Below the pieces are notes generated by a model. It was not told the DNA's origin and searched no databases. It saw nothing but the letters and a program-made list of their open reading frames with translations. Positions 63,807 through 64,000 of a stretch of DNA of 64,000 bases are shown piece by piece (within the stretch, counting starts at the first letter, position 1; every line of letters begins with the position of its first letter). Source of the DNA: Pseudomonas antarctica (lineage in GTDB: Bacteria > Pseudomonadota > Gammaproteobacteria > Pseudomonadales > Pseudomonadaceae); contig NZ_UYXQ01000010.1 of NCBI RefSeq assembly GCF_900624995.1, forward strand, positions 51,598-115,597, given 5' to 3'. Both the position numbers and the translations under genes were made by a program.

Positions 63807-64000
63807 TCAGAGGTTTGGGGTCGAACGGGCGACAATCGCCTCAACATTCACACCGCGCGGCAAGGTGCCGTAAACCCGACCGGACGATTCCCCCAAGCGA
63901 CTGGCAATAAAACCATCACTGACCGCCGCATTCCCCGCCTCCCGCAGCAGCTTGGCCTGCAACGCCACAGCAATGTCCCCCACCAATTGACGCGCCCGGT
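63807..64000 (-). CDS. C-terminal fragment of an acyl-CoA dehydrogenase/AidB-like protein (cut by window edge)
   Basis: The minus strand from the window end reads …RARQLVGDIAVALQAKLL, then VSDGFIASRLG, RVYGTLPRGV and NVEAIVARS before TGA at 63807. The helix followed by AVxDxFxASRLGxxxGRxYGTLPxGV is the C-terminus of AidB-type/isovaleryl-like acyl-CoA dehydrogenases. Only ~64 residues are present, so the assignment rests on the tail. The ORF was found by reading, and its upstream part lies outside the window. Confidence 0.7.
   Translation of the reverse strand, partial: RARQLVGDIAVALQAKLLREAGNAAVSDGFIASRLGESSGRVYGTLPRGVNVEAIVARSTPNL

Overview
The window is chromosomal DNA from a fluorescent pseudomonad, most likely of the Pseudomonas fluorescens group. 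The GC-rich coding sequence, the gene content and the gene order support this. Blocks such as morA-glyA, the yjiA-like GTPase-cstA-PilZ-radA-ankB-katB-mscL-fpr run, and hrpB-fieF-lrp-rluE-amn follow P. aeruginosa and P. putida neighbourhoods as I remember them. At least thirteen REP/REPIN palindromes of the P. fluorescens type sit between genes. Both ends cut genes: the left edge is inside a giant Ig-like adhesin and the right edge is inside an acyl-CoA dehydrogenase-like gene. No tRNA, rRNA, CRISPR array, prophage or insertion sequence is visible.

Layout. 1-3.3 kb holds the tail of a secreted surface protein with its TolC-type outer membrane partner, an APS-kinase-like protein and a broken hydroxylase-like gene. 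3.6-7.5 kb is morA, a GGDEF-EAL c-di-GMP enzyme. 7.6-20.7 kb is core metabolism and stress: glyA, a CobW-type GTPase, cstA with its small partner, a PilZ receptor, radA, ankB-katB, mscL, fpr, a PpoR-like LuxR solo and rlmG. 20.7-25 kb is the cyanide-insensitive oxidase operon (cioAB plus a DUF2474 subunit) and an MFS exporter. 25-29.3 kb is a three-subunit molybdenum hydroxylase and a small secreted protein. 29.5-32.3 kb is a purine permease, trmA and a DUF4160 gene with an antitoxin-tail remnant. 32.5-38.1 kb is a quinate/shikimate catabolic cluster (aroQ, shikimate dehydrogenase, TetR regulator, 3-dehydroshikimate dehydratase quiC, MFS importer). 38-49.3 kb is mixed housekeeping: a DMT exporter, lipoprotein, zinc peptidase, hydrolase, HAD phosphatase-tesB, GNAT, HDAC-like, flavoprotein, rhlE, EamA and Lrp. 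49.4-50.2 kb is a lower-GC two-gene unit that looks acquired. 50.5-64 kb is again conserved core.

How the genes work together. An adhesin/secretion locus, a membrane c-di-GMP enzyme and a PilZ receptor lie within 13 kb, which suggests local surface-attachment control. The quinate cluster should convert quinate/shikimate-derived 3-dehydroshikimate to protocatechuate. Two sequence motifs are shared by its promoters: one matches the PcaR operator of the beta-ketoadipate pathway as I recall it, and the other is an unassigned AATGTAC-N6-GTTAGTTT element. This makes the cluster look like a doubly controlled regulon. The cio operon carries a perfect Anr box.

The best candidates for something new are the paired operators of the quinate cluster (32385-32443 and 36616-36654), the ACP-like/STM2901-like bicistron (49374-50193), the perfect dyad upstream of the LuxR solo (18578-18593) and the truncated post-translational-modification locus beside the adhesin (2568-3337).
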